DNA of 64,000 nt from SELP01 sp035969385 (GTDB lineage: Bacteria > Pseudomonadota > Alphaproteobacteria > Rhodobacterales > Rhodobacteraceae): positions 124,001-188,000 of the forward strand of contig NZ_JAYKKJ010000007.1 of assembly GCF_035969385.1 (NCBI RefSeq), read 5' to 3'. A program made the position numbers and the translations under genes. The notes below the pieces were generated by a model. The model was not told the origin of the DNA. It worked only from the letters and a program-made list of their open reading frames with translations, and made no database searches. Positions within the stretch are counted from its first letter, which is position 1, and each line of letters starts with the position of its first letter. Shown in pieces: positions 33,692 through 42,433 of this stretch.

Positions 33692-34318
33692 TCAGCGATT
33701 GGTACTGACAAAGGCGCGCAGGCGATCCGGGGCCAAAAGCATGATGCGGCCACGCCCCTGTTCGATCCAGCCACGCCGTTGAAATTCAAGCAATTGGCGC
33801 GATACGACCTCGCGCGCGGTGCCCAGTTCGGCGGCAAGCTGTTGGTGCGTTGCCTGCACCCCGGACCCATCCGACAGTTCCAGAAGCTTGTCGGCCAGCC
33901 GCATGTCGATTCGATGAAAGGCAATTTCCTCGATCGTCAGGAACAGGTCGGCCATGCGCTGCGAATAAGAGGCGAAGACGAATTTCCGAAATGTCGCGGA
34001 GGAGGCGATGAGCCGGTCGAATGCGGCCTTTGGCACGGCGATCGCCTCTGCCTCGGTCTCGGCGATGCCTTCGGCGGAATAGGGCTCTTCGCCGATCAGG
34101 CAGGCGGTTGTCAGAACGCAGCTTTCCCCAGCGTGCACCCGGTAGAGGACAATCTCGCGCCCGCCTTCGGTCGCTTGCTGCACCCGCACCACGCCCCGCG
34201 TCACCAGAAGCAGATGATCCGGGGTCTGGCCCACTCCAAAGACAGACGCGCCCTTGGGGACGGTCACCACATGACCCGCGGCACGGGCAAGGTCGAGGGG
34301 GGAAAGGGCGCTGTCCAT
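33692..34318 (-). CDS. Crp/Fnr-family regulator with a cysteine pair
   Basis: 208 residues. The N-terminal cyclic-nucleotide-binding-like barrel includes FGVGQTPDHLLLVTRGVVRVQ and VHAGESCVLTTACLIGEEPY. The two cysteines of the latter (C-x5-C) are not the N-terminal cluster of Fnr. The C-terminal winged HTH has THQQLAAELGTAREVVSRQLLEF. It lies 102 bases upstream of the persulfide dioxygenase gene on the same strand, so it probably controls that operon, possibly sensing sulfane sulfur through the cysteines; this is inference. Confidence 0.9.
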   Translation of the reverse strand: MDSALSPLDLARAAGHVVTVPKGASVFGVGQTPDHLLLVTRGVVRVQQATEGGREIVLYRVHAGESCVLTTACLIGEEPYSAEGIAETEAEAIAVPKAAFDRLIASSATFRKFVFASYSQRMADLFLTIEEIAFHRIDMRLADKLLELSDGSGVQATHQQLAAELGTAREVVSRQLLEFQRRGWIEQGRGRIMLLAPDRLRAFVSTNR

Positions 34319-34429
34319 GCCCCGACTATCGGTCAAAGCTGTCCGGAGGCAAAGACGTTTCAGGGGATCCTGCCTGCGGCGGATGATCCACAGTTGACAG
34401 GCGGCGCGCGCTGTCGTTCCACTGCGCCC

Positions 34430-35125
34430 ATGATCAAAGGTATTCTTTTCGACAAGGACGGCACGCTGTTCGATTTCAACGCGACATGGGGGGCGTTTAC
34501 CGAAACGCTGCTTTTGTCCGAAGTCGGTGGCGATCTGGACCGTGTTCAGCAACTGGCCGACCGGCTGGGCTATGACCTTGCCAACAAAGTCTTCTTTCCC
34601 GGGTCCATCGTCATTGCCGAAACGGTGGATGTGGTCGCGAGCCACATCCTGCCGCTGCTGCCCGAGACCGACAAAGCGTCGCTGATCAGCCGGATGAACG
34701 GGCTGGCGGCGCAGGTGCCGCAGATCGAAGCGGCCCCGCTTGTGCCCTTTGTCGAGGGCCTGAAGGCGAGGGGGCTGCTTATCGGGGTTTGCACCAATGA
34801 TGCCGAGGCGCCCGCGCGGTCCCATCTGGGCCGGGCCGGGGTCGAGGAGGCGTTCGATTTCATCGCCGGTTACGACAGCGGGCATGGGGCGAAACCGGCC
34901 CCCGGTCCGCTTCTGGCTTTTGCCCGTGCGGTCGATCTGGACCCCGCGCACTGCATCATGGTGGGTGACAGCCTGCACGACCTGCACGCCGGGCGGGCGG
35001 CGGGGATGCGCCCGGTGGGTGTGTTGACCGGCCCGGCCGGGGCAGAGGAACTGGCCACCGCGGCCGAAGTCGTGCTGGACAGCATCGCCGACCTGACCGA
35101 CTGGGTGGACAGGCAGAATACCTGA
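34430..35125 (+). CDS. HAD-family hydrolase, phosphoglycolate-phosphatase-like
   Basis: 231 residues from ATG 34430. HAD motifs in order: ILFDKDGTLFDFNATW (the first Asp is the nucleophile), GVCTND (motif II), KPAPGPLLAF (motif III Lys) and IMVGDSLHDLHAGRAAG (motif IV). A helical cap domain lies between motifs I and II (about 20-90). Substrate unknown; phosphoglycolate is one option for this subfamily and would suit a glycolate-using organism, but nothing local proves it. It is divergent from the Crp-type gene. Confidence 0.88.
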   Translation: MIKGILFDKDGTLFDFNATWGAFTETLLLSEVGGDLDRVQQLADRLGYDLANKVFFPGSIVIAETVDVVASHILPLLPETDKASLISRMNGLAAQVPQIEAAPLVPFVEGLKARGLLIGVCTNDAEAPARSHLGRAGVEEAFDFIAGYDSGHGAKPAPGPLLAFARAVDLDPAHCIMVGDSLHDLHAGRAAGMRPVGVLTGPAGAEELATAAEVVLDSIADLTDWVDRQNT

Positions 35126-35133
35126 AAGAAATA

Positions 35134-35148
35134 CGACAGGTTCTGTCG
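35134..35148. promoter_or_regulatory. Inverted repeat before the MttB-like gene
   Basis: CGACAG-GTT-CTGTCG, six-base arms with a three-base centre, 62 bases before the MttB-like start and nine after the HAD stop. It may be an operator or the stem of a weak terminator; a short TTTT follows only at about 35187. Confidence 0.35.
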
Positions 35149-35210
35149 CTGATGCGCCAACCAAGCCGCCCGGACCGTGCGAGACTTTTCCCAACAACAG
35201 GAGAGTCTCC

Positions 35211-36770
35211 ATGGCCGATACGCCAAACCGCCGCCGCCGTTCCGGTGGCCGCGCTGCCAACACCGCCAAACGCAGCGCCGAATTGTTCAAGCAAAGCCCC
35301 TGGCGCCTGCCGGTCAACACCGACCGGCCCACCGAACCGCTGGGCCCGGAGGGGGTCGAGGCGATTCATGATGGCGCCATGCGCATCCTGGAAGAGATCG
35401 GGATCGAGTTTCTGAATCAGGAAGCGATCGAGCTTTTCAAGGAAGCAGGCTGCAAGGTCGCGGGCACCAACGTGAAGATGGGCCGCGACTGGGTGATGGA
35501 GATGGTCGGCAAGGCCCCGGCCCAGTTCACGATCACCCCGCGCAACCCGGACAAGCAGATCACGGTCGGTGGCAAGCACATCCTGTTTGGCAACGTGTCG
35601 TCGCCGCCCAACTACTTCGACCTTGAGATCGGGCGCAAGGTGTCGGGCAACCGCGAACAGTGCGCCAACCTGCTGAAACTGACCCAGCATTTCAACTGCA
35701 TCCATTTCGCGGGCGGCTACCCGGTCGAACCTGTGGATGTTCATGCCTCGGTCCGGCATCTGGACGTGGTCCATGACAAGCTGGTGCTGACCGACAAGGT
35801 GGCCCATGCCTACAGCCTTGGCCGGGAACGGGTCGAGGATGTGATGGAGATGGTGCGGATCGCCGGGGGGCTGACCCATGAGGAGTTTGAATCCCGCCCG
35901 CATATGTACACCAACATTAACTCTACCTCTCCGCTGAAGCATGACGAGCCGATGATCGACGGCTGCCTGCGGCTGGTGCGCAAGGGGCAGGCGGTTTATG
36001 TCACCCCCTTCACGCTGGCGGGCGCGATGGCGCCGGTGACCATGGCGGGGGCCGTGACCCTGTCGATCGCCGAGGCGCTGTCGGCAATTGCACTGTTCCA
36101 ATATGTGCGCCCGGGCTGTCCCTGCGTCATCGGCACCTTTACGTCGAACGTGGACATGAAGTCGGGCGCGCCCGCCTTTGGCACACCTGAATACATGCGC
36201 GCCACCCAGATGACCGGCCAGATGGCCCGGTTCTACGGGCTGCCGATGCGGGCGTCAGGGTCTTGCGCGGCCAACGTGCCGGACGGGCAGGCGATGTGGG
36301 AAACGTCGAACGCGCTGTGGTCGGCGGTGCAATCGGGCACCAACGTGGTCTATCACGCGGCAGGCTGGCTGGAGGGCGGGCTGATCGCCAGCCCCGAGAA
36401 ATTCGTCATGGATTGCGAGGTAATCCAGATGATCCAACGCTATCTGGAGCCGGAGATCTGCGACACCAGCCCCGAGGCCATTGCCGTCGAGGCCATCAAA
36501 GAGGTCGGCCCGAACGGCCATTTCTTTGGCATCCAGCACACGCAGGACCGCTATCAGACCGCCTTCTACGAACCCTTTGTCAGCGACTGGCGCAACTTCG
36601 AGGCCTGGGAAGTGGCGGGCAGCGTCTGGACGCCGGAACGGGCGCATCGGGTGTTCAAGGACATCATCGCCAATTTCGAGGCCCCGCCGATGGATGCGGG
36701 AATCGCCGAGGAACTGGCTGACTTCGTCGCACGCCGCAAGGCAGAGGGCGGCGCGCCGACAGATTTCTGA
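35211..36770 (+). CDS. Trimethylamine methyltransferase (MttB) family protein, non-pyrrolysine
   Basis: 519 residues, ATG 35211 with CAGGAGAG upstream. MttB superfamily TIM-barrel protein: the N-terminal region includes EGVEAIHDGAMRILEEIGIEF across about 47-67, and later LAGAMAPVTMAGAVTLSIAEAL and GTFTSNVDMKSGAPAFGTPEY. There is no in-frame TAG, so it lacks pyrrolysine, like the glycine-betaine demethylases (MtgB type) and other uncharacterised members. These enzymes move a methyl group from a quaternary amine to a corrinoid protein, yet no corrinoid protein or corrinoid methyltransferase gene is adjacent. Substrate is unknown. Confidence 0.88.
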   Translation: MADTPNRRRRSGGRAANTAKRSAELFKQSPWRLPVNTDRPTEPLGPEGVEAIHDGAMRILEEIGIEFLNQEAIELFKEAGCKVAGTNVKMGRDWVMEMVGKAPAQFTITPRNPDKQITVGGKHILFGNVSSPPNYFDLEIGRKVSGNREQCANLLKLTQHFNCIHFAGGYPVEPVDVHASVRHLDVVHDKLVLTDKVAHAYSLGRERVEDVMEMVRIAGGLTHEEFESRPHMYTNINSTSPLKHDEPMIDGCLRLVRKGQAVYVTPFTLAGAMAPVTMAGAVTLSIAEALSAIALFQYVRPGCPCVIGTFTSNVDMKSGAPAFGTPEYMRATQMTGQMARFYGLPMRASGSCAANVPDGQAMWETSNALWSAVQSGTNVVYHAAGWLEGGLIASPEKFVMDCEVIQMIQRYLEPEICDTSPEAIAVEAIKEVGPNGHFFGIQHTQDRYQTAFYEPFVSDWRNFEAWEVAGSVWTPERAHRVFKDIIANFEAPPMDAGIAEELADFVARRKAEGGAPTDF

Positions 36771-36937
36771 GGCGCGCCTTTTCGGCAGCAGAGCAATCAC
36801 GGTTTGTCGATTGCACCCAAAGCCCGCCGGGTCGCGCAGCGGCCCGGCACCCGCCAAGCCGAACAAGTCCTGTGCGCAAATGAAGGAGGCGCGGGCGCGT
36901 CCTCCCTGCTAGGACTGGGAAAAAGGAGCCTTTGCCC

Positions 36938-37978
36938 ATGTCCGATCTCGAATTCGCGCTTGATACCTTTGGCGATGTCACCGTCGGGCCCGATGGGCAG
37001 TTGATCCCGCAGGATCAGGTGATCCGCGACGTGGTCGAACAGGCGGTTCTGGCCGATGAACTGGGGGTCGACTATTTCGGCCTTGGCGAACATCACCGCG
37101 ACGATTTCGCGGTCTCCTCGCCCGAGGTCTTGCTGGGTGTCATTGCTGGACGGACCAGCCGCATTCGCCTAGGCACCGCCGTCACGGTCCTGTCCACGGA
37201 TGACCCCGTGCGCCTGTTCCAGCGGTTTTCGACCCTTCAGGCGGCCAGCGGCGGCCGGGCCGAGGTGATCCTTGGCCGCGGGTCGTTCACCGAAAGCTAC
37301 GGGTTGTTCGGCCACGACCTGCACGACTATGACCTGCTGTTCGAAGAAAAGCTGAACCTGTTTCACCGGCTGTTGCAGGGCGGTCCGGTGGAATGGTCGG
37401 GCCAGACCCGGCCCGCCCTGACCGGGCAGGAGATTTTCCCGCCCCTTGGCCCCAAGGGCCTGCCGACATGGATCGGGGTCGGGGGCAGCCCGGAATCGGT
37501 GGTGCGGGCGGTCCGCTATGACCTGCCGATGATCCTTGCCATCATCGGCGGCAACCCGACGCGGTTCCGGCCCTTCGTCCAGCTGTATCACGATGCCTAT
37601 GCCAAGCTGGGCAAGCCGCCCCGCCCGCTGGGGGTTCATTCGCCCGGCCATGTCGCCGAGACGGAAGAACAGGCACAGGAAGAGGCCTGGGCAGGCTACC
37701 GCGTGCTGCGTGACCGGATCGGGCGCGAGCGCGGCTGGCCCCCCGCCGACAAGGCGGAATTTCTGCGCGAGGTCAGCCACGGGTCAATGTATGTCGGCAC
37801 GCCCGAGACCGTGGCCCAGAAGATCGCCCGGACCATCCGGGCGCTGGGCCTGACCCGGTTCGAGATGAAATATTCCCAAGGCACTCTGCCGCATCCGGCG
37901 CTGATGACATCGATCGAGCTGTATGCCACCCGCGTCATCCCCCGTGTCCGCGAGTTGCTGGCCGACGACGCGGGTTAG
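36938..37978 (+). CDS. LLM-class flavin-dependent oxidoreductase
   Basis: 346 residues from ATG 36938, with AAAAGGAG about nine bases upstream (a TTG two codons earlier is in frame). Luciferase-like TIM-barrel monooxygenase: FGLGEHHRDDFAVSSPEVLL, IRLGTAVTVLSTDDPVRLFQ and AEVILGRGSFTESYGLFG are family stretches. It would use reduced flavin and oxygen; substrate unknown. The 167-base gap after the MttB-like gene makes co-transcription uncertain. Confidence 0.9.
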   Translation: MSDLEFALDTFGDVTVGPDGQLIPQDQVIRDVVEQAVLADELGVDYFGLGEHHRDDFAVSSPEVLLGVIAGRTSRIRLGTAVTVLSTDDPVRLFQRFSTLQAASGGRAEVILGRGSFTESYGLFGHDLHDYDLLFEEKLNLFHRLLQGGPVEWSGQTRPALTGQEIFPPLGPKGLPTWIGVGGSPESVVRAVRYDLPMILAIIGGNPTRFRPFVQLYHDAYAKLGKPPRPLGVHSPGHVAETEEQAQEEAWAGYRVLRDRIGRERGWPPADKAEFLREVSHGSMYVGTPETVAQKIARTIRALGLTRFEMKYSQGTLPHPALMTSIELYATRVIPRVRELLADDAG

Positions 37979-38038
37979 GATATCCCCACTGTCCCGGCCA
38001 TGGGCCGCCTGCTAGGGTCTGCGAAAAGGGCAGGGACG

Positions 38039-39175
38039 ATGACGCAGGCAGATATCCGGATCGAGGTAGAGAACTTCGGGGCCTTCTTCGAGGCGCCCTT
38101 TGCGGCCTATGGGCCGGACAGCGCCTATGTCTCGCCGCTCAAGGCCGACCTGCGCCGGTTTCTGGACAAGACACGCAACCCGCTGTTCAAGGATCCGGGT
38201 AGCGACCTGACCTATTTCACCGCCCATCGCGGGGGGCAGGTGTTGGGGCGGATCACCGCCCATGTGCATGGCGCGTCGAAACGGCTGCATGGGGTGAACC
38301 GCGCCTATTTCGGTTATTTCGATTGTGCCGATGATCCGGCTGCCGCCCGTGCCCTGCTGCTCGCGGCCGAGGCGTGGGCCCGGGACCGGGGTCATGACGA
38401 GATTGCGGGGAACTTCAACTTGACCGCGATGCAGCAGATCGGGGTTGTGACCGAGGGGTTTGAAGCGGCCCCCTTCCTCGACCAGATATGGTCGCCGCCG
38501 CAGATCGCCCGGCATCTGGAGGCCAATGGCTATGAACCGGTCTTTCCGATGACGACCTTCGCCGTCGATCTGACCCGGTCCGACCCGCCCGCGATCGGGC
38601 CGAAGCAGCAGGCGATCCTTGATGACCCGGATTTCACATTCGCCCCGATCACCCGCCGCACCATCCCGCAGCGGATGGAAGAGGCGCGCGCGGTCCTGAA
38701 TGCCTCATTTGCTGAAAACCCGATGTTCGTGCCGGTCACCGAGGAAGAGTTCCATTTTCAGGCCAAGGACATGAAATGGGTCATGGACCCGCGCATTTCG
38801 GCGGTGCTGCACCACAAGGGGCGGCCGGCCGCCTGCATCATCTGCGTGCCCGACCTTAACCCCTTCCTGAAGAAGGTGCGGTCGCGGATGGGGCTGCTTG
38901 CGCCGTGGCATTTCCTTCGTCACCGGCTGACCAACCGACGCGCGGTCCTGATCTTTTCCGGTGTGATCCCGGAATTGCAGGGGCAGGGGGTCAACCCGGT
39001 GGTCCTGCACCGGGTGTTCATGGCGGCGAAACGGGCCGGGTATACCCATGTCGCCAATACCTGGATCGCGGATGAAAACGGGCCCAGCCTTGCCCAGAAG
39101 GAAAAGGCCAGCGCGGGGGCGATGCACCGGCTGCACCTGTTCCGAAAATCGCTCGATCCCGCGCCAATCGGATAA
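38039..39175 (+). CDS. GNAT-like acyl-CoA N-acyltransferase superfamily protein
   Basis: 378 residues from ATG 38039 (GGGCAGGG upstream). It has the look of a two-domain GNAT-like protein: an N-terminal unit with VLGRITAHVHGASKR, YFGYFDCADDPAAARALLLA, AWARDRGHDEIAGNFNLTAM, and a C-terminal unit with VLIFSGVIPELQGQGVNPVV, resembling a GNAT acetyl-CoA loop (Q-G-x-G-V/N). I do not know a characterised member. The gene follows the flavin oxidoreductase by 60 bases on the same strand. Confidence 0.65.
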   Translation: MTQADIRIEVENFGAFFEAPFAAYGPDSAYVSPLKADLRRFLDKTRNPLFKDPGSDLTYFTAHRGGQVLGRITAHVHGASKRLHGVNRAYFGYFDCADDPAAARALLLAAEAWARDRGHDEIAGNFNLTAMQQIGVVTEGFEAAPFLDQIWSPPQIARHLEANGYEPVFPMTTFAVDLTRSDPPAIGPKQQAILDDPDFTFAPITRRTIPQRMEEARAVLNASFAENPMFVPVTEEEFHFQAKDMKWVMDPRISAVLHHKGRPAACIICVPDLNPFLKKVRSRMGLLAPWHFLRHRLTNRRAVLIFSGVIPELQGQGVNPVVLHRVFMAAKRAGYTHVANTWIADENGPSLAQKEKASAGAMHRLHLFRKSLDPAPIG

Positions 39176-39275
39176 AAACGGGCGAATTGTCGCCAGATCG
39201 CCCCTCTGCTGCCGCGCGGTTGCCTTGGTTGCCTGCCAAGGACCATGCGGTGGGGCGAGATGAAGAGGATGCGAC

Positions 39276-39764
39276 ATGCGTCGAGCATTTACTGCGGTGG
39301 GCTTTGCCGTGGCTTTCCTCCTGTCCGCTGGGCAGGTGCAGGCCTCGAACGGCTGCCAGATCCCGACCAATCAGCAGGCCCTGTTTCAGGACATCGACCG
39401 GGGCTTGAACCAGATCCGGCGTCAGAACGGGCTGCGCGGCCTACGCTACAACGCGGAACTGAGCCAGGCGGCGACCAACCATGCCTGCGATATGGCCGTT
39501 CGGGGGTACTTCAGCCACACGGGTCGCAACGGGTCCACGGTGCAGCGGCGGGCCCGGAGTGCCGGCTATCGCGATTGCCTGATTGCCGAGAACATCGCCC
39601 ACGGCACGCCCTATGCCGCGCCGAGTGCAGTGCTGAACGGCTGGATGAACTCGGAAGGGCATCGGTTCAACATGATGCTGGACCGGGTGCAGGATTATGG
39701 GATCGGCATCGCCGTCGATCACAACGGCCCCTATTGGGTGCTGGTGCTGGCCAAGGGCTGCTGA
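39276..39764 (+). CDS. Secreted CAP-domain (SCP-like) protein
   Basis: 162 residues. A clear signal peptide (MRRAFTAVGFAVAFLLSAG, cleavage near VQA-SNG) is followed by a single CAP domain: INxxR-type LNQIRRQNGLRGLRYN, the conserved His in TNHACDMAVRGYFSHTG, ENIAHGTPYA, and GWMNSEGHRFNMML with the second His. These give the CAP1/CAP2-like cavity residues. Four or more cysteines may form disulfides. Function of bacterial CAP proteins is mostly unknown. Confidence 0.9.
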   Translation: MRRAFTAVGFAVAFLLSAGQVQASNGCQIPTNQQALFQDIDRGLNQIRRQNGLRGLRYNAELSQAATNHACDMAVRGYFSHTGRNGSTVQRRARSAGYRDCLIAENIAHGTPYAAPSAVLNGWMNSEGHRFNMMLDRVQDYGIGIAVDHNGPYWVLVLAKGC

Positions 39765-39767
39765 GGG

Positions 39768-39834
39768 GTAGGGTGGGTTGAAACCCACCCTACGACATCG
39801 GTGGGGTCTGGTGTAAGGTGGGTCTTGACCCACC
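39768..39834. repeat. Two GGTGGGT palindromes between convergent CAP and dtd genes
   Basis: First: 12-base arms GTAGGGTGGGTT/AACCCACCCTAC with centre GA (39768-39793). Second: GGTGGGTC-TT-GACCCACC (39817-39834). Both belong to the dispersed family seen at 24554, 47872, 48038 and 51639, and here could act as two-way transcription terminators. Confidence 0.8.
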
Positions 39835-39840
39835 GCCCGT

Positions 39841-40278
39841 CTAGATGTCCATCCAGATCGTCACCGGCCCGTCGTTGACAAGGCCGACCTGCATATCCGC
39901 GCCGAACCGCCCGGTTTCGACCGGAACGCCCTGTGCTCGCAGCGCATCTGCGAAGGCAAGGTAGAGCCGTTCGCCGGTGTCCGGCGCGGCGGCGGCGGAA
40001 AATCCGGGGCGGTTGCCGCTGCGGGTGTCGGCAGCAAGGGTGAACTGGCTGACCACAAGGGCCGACCCGCCAATGTCCACGACCGAGCGGTTCATCTTTC
40101 CCGCCTCGTCCTTGAAGATGCGCAGCTTGGCCACTTTGGCGGCCAGTTTCGCTGGGGCGTCCTCTGTGTCCCCGTCCATCGCGCAGACCAGAACCAGCAG
40201 ACCCTGACCGCAGGCGCCGACCAGACCCCCGTCTACGTGAACGGTGGCCTGCGTGACCCGCTGGATCAGTGCCCTCAC
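39841..40278 (-). CDS. dtd: D-aminoacyl-tRNA deacylase
   Basis: 145 residues, normal length. MRALIQRVTQATVHVDG at the start, the SQFTLAADTRSGNRP active-site stretch and the C-terminal NDGPVTIWMD Gly-cisPro motif are all present. It frees D-amino acids (and glycine) from mischarged tRNA. Its ATG overlaps the stop of the upstream sugar kinase gene (ATGA), so they form an operon. Confidence 0.95.
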   Translation of the reverse strand: MRALIQRVTQATVHVDGGLVGACGQGLLVLVCAMDGDTEDAPAKLAAKVAKLRIFKDEAGKMNRSVVDIGGSALVVSQFTLAADTRSGNRPGFSAAAAPDTGERLYLAFADALRAQGVPVETGRFGADMQVGLVNDGPVTIWMDI

Positions 40279-41180
40279 AGCTCTGACGCCCAGGGCGGGT
40301 TGGCCCCGGCGCGGCTGACGGTGACGGCTGCGGCCTTTGCGCCAAGTTCCACAGCGGCCCGCAGGGTTGCCTCGTCCGCGTCGTCCAGCCCGTCAAGGGT
40401 CAGCGCCTCGGCCTGATGCAGCCCGGCGAGGAAGCCCGCGTTGAACGTGTCGCCCGCGCCGACGGTGTCCACCACCTCGACCCGGCTGGCAGGCACGTCA
40501 AAGGTGCCATGGTCACAGATCACCGTCACCCCGTCCGCGCCGCGCGTGACCAGAACGACCGAGGCGGCACAGCTGTCGCGGAAAGCTTCCCCGTCCGTGC
40601 TGCCGGTGATCCATTCCAGATCTTCGTCGGACACTTTGATGATGTCGGCACAGGCGAACATGACGTTCAGCCGTTCGCGATAGGCGGACTCGTCCTTGAT
40701 GAAACCGGGGCGGATGTTCGGGTCCACCATCACCGGCGCGGTTCCGGCGACCCGCCGCGCGAGCGCCTCGTAGGCCTGGCCGCAGGGTTCCACGACCAAA
40801 GAAATGCCCCCGAAGAAATAGGCCTCGGCAGCGGTTTCGGGCAGGTCATCGGGGGTGATCATCCGCCCGGCGGTGTTTTCATCGTAGAAGGCGTATTTGG
40901 CGTGGCCGTTGGTCAGGGTGACAAAGGCCAGCGTGGTCGGCCTGTCCGACCGGATCAGGTGGCCGGTGCCCACCTTGGAGGCTTCGAGCGAGGCCAGAAG
41001 CTGCTGTCCGAACAGGTCGGTCGAGACACCTGACAGAAACCCGGTCGGCGCCCCAAGCCGCCCCAGCGCGATGGCGGTGTTGAACACCGCGCCACCCGCA
41101 TAGGGGGCAAAGGCGGGTTCACCGGCGGCGCTTTCACGCGGCAGCATGTCAATCAGGGCTTCGCCACAGGCAAGGATCAT
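40275..41180 (-). CDS. PfkB-family sugar kinase, fructokinase-like
   Basis: 301 residues. ILACGEALIDMLPRE and the GGAVFNTAIALGRLG stretch are at the N-terminal substrate side. VDTVGAGDTFNAGFLAGL near the C-terminus holds the anion hole and catalytic Asp. The first half has YFFGGISLVVEPCG, common in fructokinases. Substrate is inferred; other ketose or ribose-type sugars are possible. It is translationally linked to dtd. Confidence 0.88.
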   Translation of the reverse strand: MILACGEALIDMLPRESAAGEPAFAPYAGGAVFNTAIALGRLGAPTGFLSGVSTDLFGQQLLASLEASKVGTGHLIRSDRPTTLAFVTLTNGHAKYAFYDENTAGRMITPDDLPETAAEAYFFGGISLVVEPCGQAYEALARRVAGTAPVMVDPNIRPGFIKDESAYRERLNVMFACADIIKVSDEDLEWITGSTDGEAFRDSCAASVVLVTRGADGVTVICDHGTFDVPASRVEVVDTVGAGDTFNAGFLAGLHQAEALTLDGLDDADEATLRAAVELGAKAAAVTVSRAGANPPWASEL

Positions 41181-41253
41181 CGGGCCATTCCTTCTTCAGA
41201 GACGCGCGACTGATAGCGCAAACATTTCCGCGAGGCGAGCGGTTTCCGCCGGG

Positions 41254-42375
41254 TCAGCCCTGTTGCGTCGCCATGACATAGCCGACCGCCCCCGCCACGA
41301 TCAGCCCGATCAGAACAGCAAAGGCGATCTTCCATGCCGACCAGGGTCGTTCGCCCTGCACCCGTCCGGTCTGGCCGTTCACGACGAACCGATAGGTTTC
41401 GCCCCGATATTTGTAGGCGGCCATCCAGACCGGCAGCAGGATATGCTTGAAGGTCACGGCGCTGACCGTCGTGTCGATGTTGTGGACCCGCTGATGGTCG
41501 CCACCGATGTCGAATTTCACGTCCCGCAGGATGATCCGGTCCATGATCGTCCGCGCCTCGGTAAACCCGTCGGCCAGTTCGACCTGATAGCCCTCAGCCC
41601 GGAACCCGGCAAGGTAGTCCGGCGCATAGGGTTCCACCCGCGACAGATCCCAGGGTTCCAGCGCGTCGGTGTAGCGTTTGGGCAGGCTGCGCGAGGCCAG
41701 CACCAACACATCGTCGAAGAACCGCGCAACCCGACCGGATTTCGGCCGCCAGCGGGTCTTGCGCACCCGCACGGTCTGTCGTTTGCCATCGCGCACGACG
41801 GTGCGAGTTTCGTAGTAATCGTCGCCCCGTTCGCCCCGGTAGCTGGACTTCGTATCGGCGTCGAAGGTCCAGTAGGGGACATAGATGCCGTTCATCCGGC
41901 GGCCCTTGCGAGCATAGTCGCGAAGGCCGTTCGGCGCGAACCACAGCCGACCCAGCCAATCGGTCATCGCCTTGCGGGCCTGGGTTTCGTCCAGAACGAA
42001 GGGGACCAGCCCCTTGGGCTTGATGTGCCGGTGCGTGCCCGTGTCAGTGACGACCGGGGTGGCGCAGAACGGGCATTCGGCGGCGTGGTCCTTTTCCCCC
42101 AGATCGGTCTGCGCCCCGCAGTTGGGGCAGGTCACGACGCGGGTTTCTTCGATCTCGGCCTCGGGCAGGTGGTTTTCGATGGCGGTCCGGAAATCCAACT
42201 CGCGGATGGCGCCGCCGGCCCAGGGCCCCCGGTCGATCGCCTGCTCGGCGCCGCAATGGTCACAGATCAGCCGGTCAGCGCCGGGGTCAAAGCGCATGTC
42301 CGCGCCGCATTGGTCGCAGGGAAAGCGGTGTTCGGTTTCGGGCGCGGTGGTGGCAGAGCCGTCAAAGTCGGACAT
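41254..42375 (-). CDS. Membrane protein with TFIIB-type zinc ribbons
   Basis: 373 residues. Two N-terminal zinc ribbons: PCDQCGADM with ICDHCGAEQ (about 19-43), and TCPNCGAQT with ECPFCATPV (about 82-108). A long beta-rich middle includes GIYVPYWTFDADTKSSYRGE. One C-terminal membrane helix ends the protein (about 345-366, FAVLIGLIVAGAVGYVM). The pattern resembles B. subtilis YdjG-type proteins, which sit with an SPFH protein, as here (SPFH gene 58 bases upstream on the same strand). Probably a membrane-associated scaffold; role inferred. Confidence 0.8.
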   Translation of the reverse strand: MSDFDGSATTAPETEHRFPCDQCGADMRFDPGADRLICDHCGAEQAIDRGPWAGGAIRELDFRTAIENHLPEAEIEETRVVTCPNCGAQTDLGEKDHAAECPFCATPVVTDTGTHRHIKPKGLVPFVLDETQARKAMTDWLGRLWFAPNGLRDYARKGRRMNGIYVPYWTFDADTKSSYRGERGDDYYETRTVVRDGKRQTVRVRKTRWRPKSGRVARFFDDVLVLASRSLPKRYTDALEPWDLSRVEPYAPDYLAGFRAEGYQVELADGFTEARTIMDRIILRDVKFDIGGDHQRVHNIDTTVSAVTFKHILLPVWMAAYKYRGETYRFVVNGQTGRVQGERPWSAWKIAFAVLIGLIVAGAVGYVMATQQG

Positions 42376-42433
42376 GTCAGGGCGCTTTGGTCTGGAAGGG
42401 GTGGGGCAGGGCGGGCCTGCCCCCTTGCAAGGC

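Noticed and set aside
30946..34429. Plus-strand frames running opposite the SQR and persulfide dioxygenase genes, one of them continuous into the HAD gene
   Set aside because: Only the HAD part from 34430 makes a recognisable protein; the rest is antisense to well-supported minus-strand genes.
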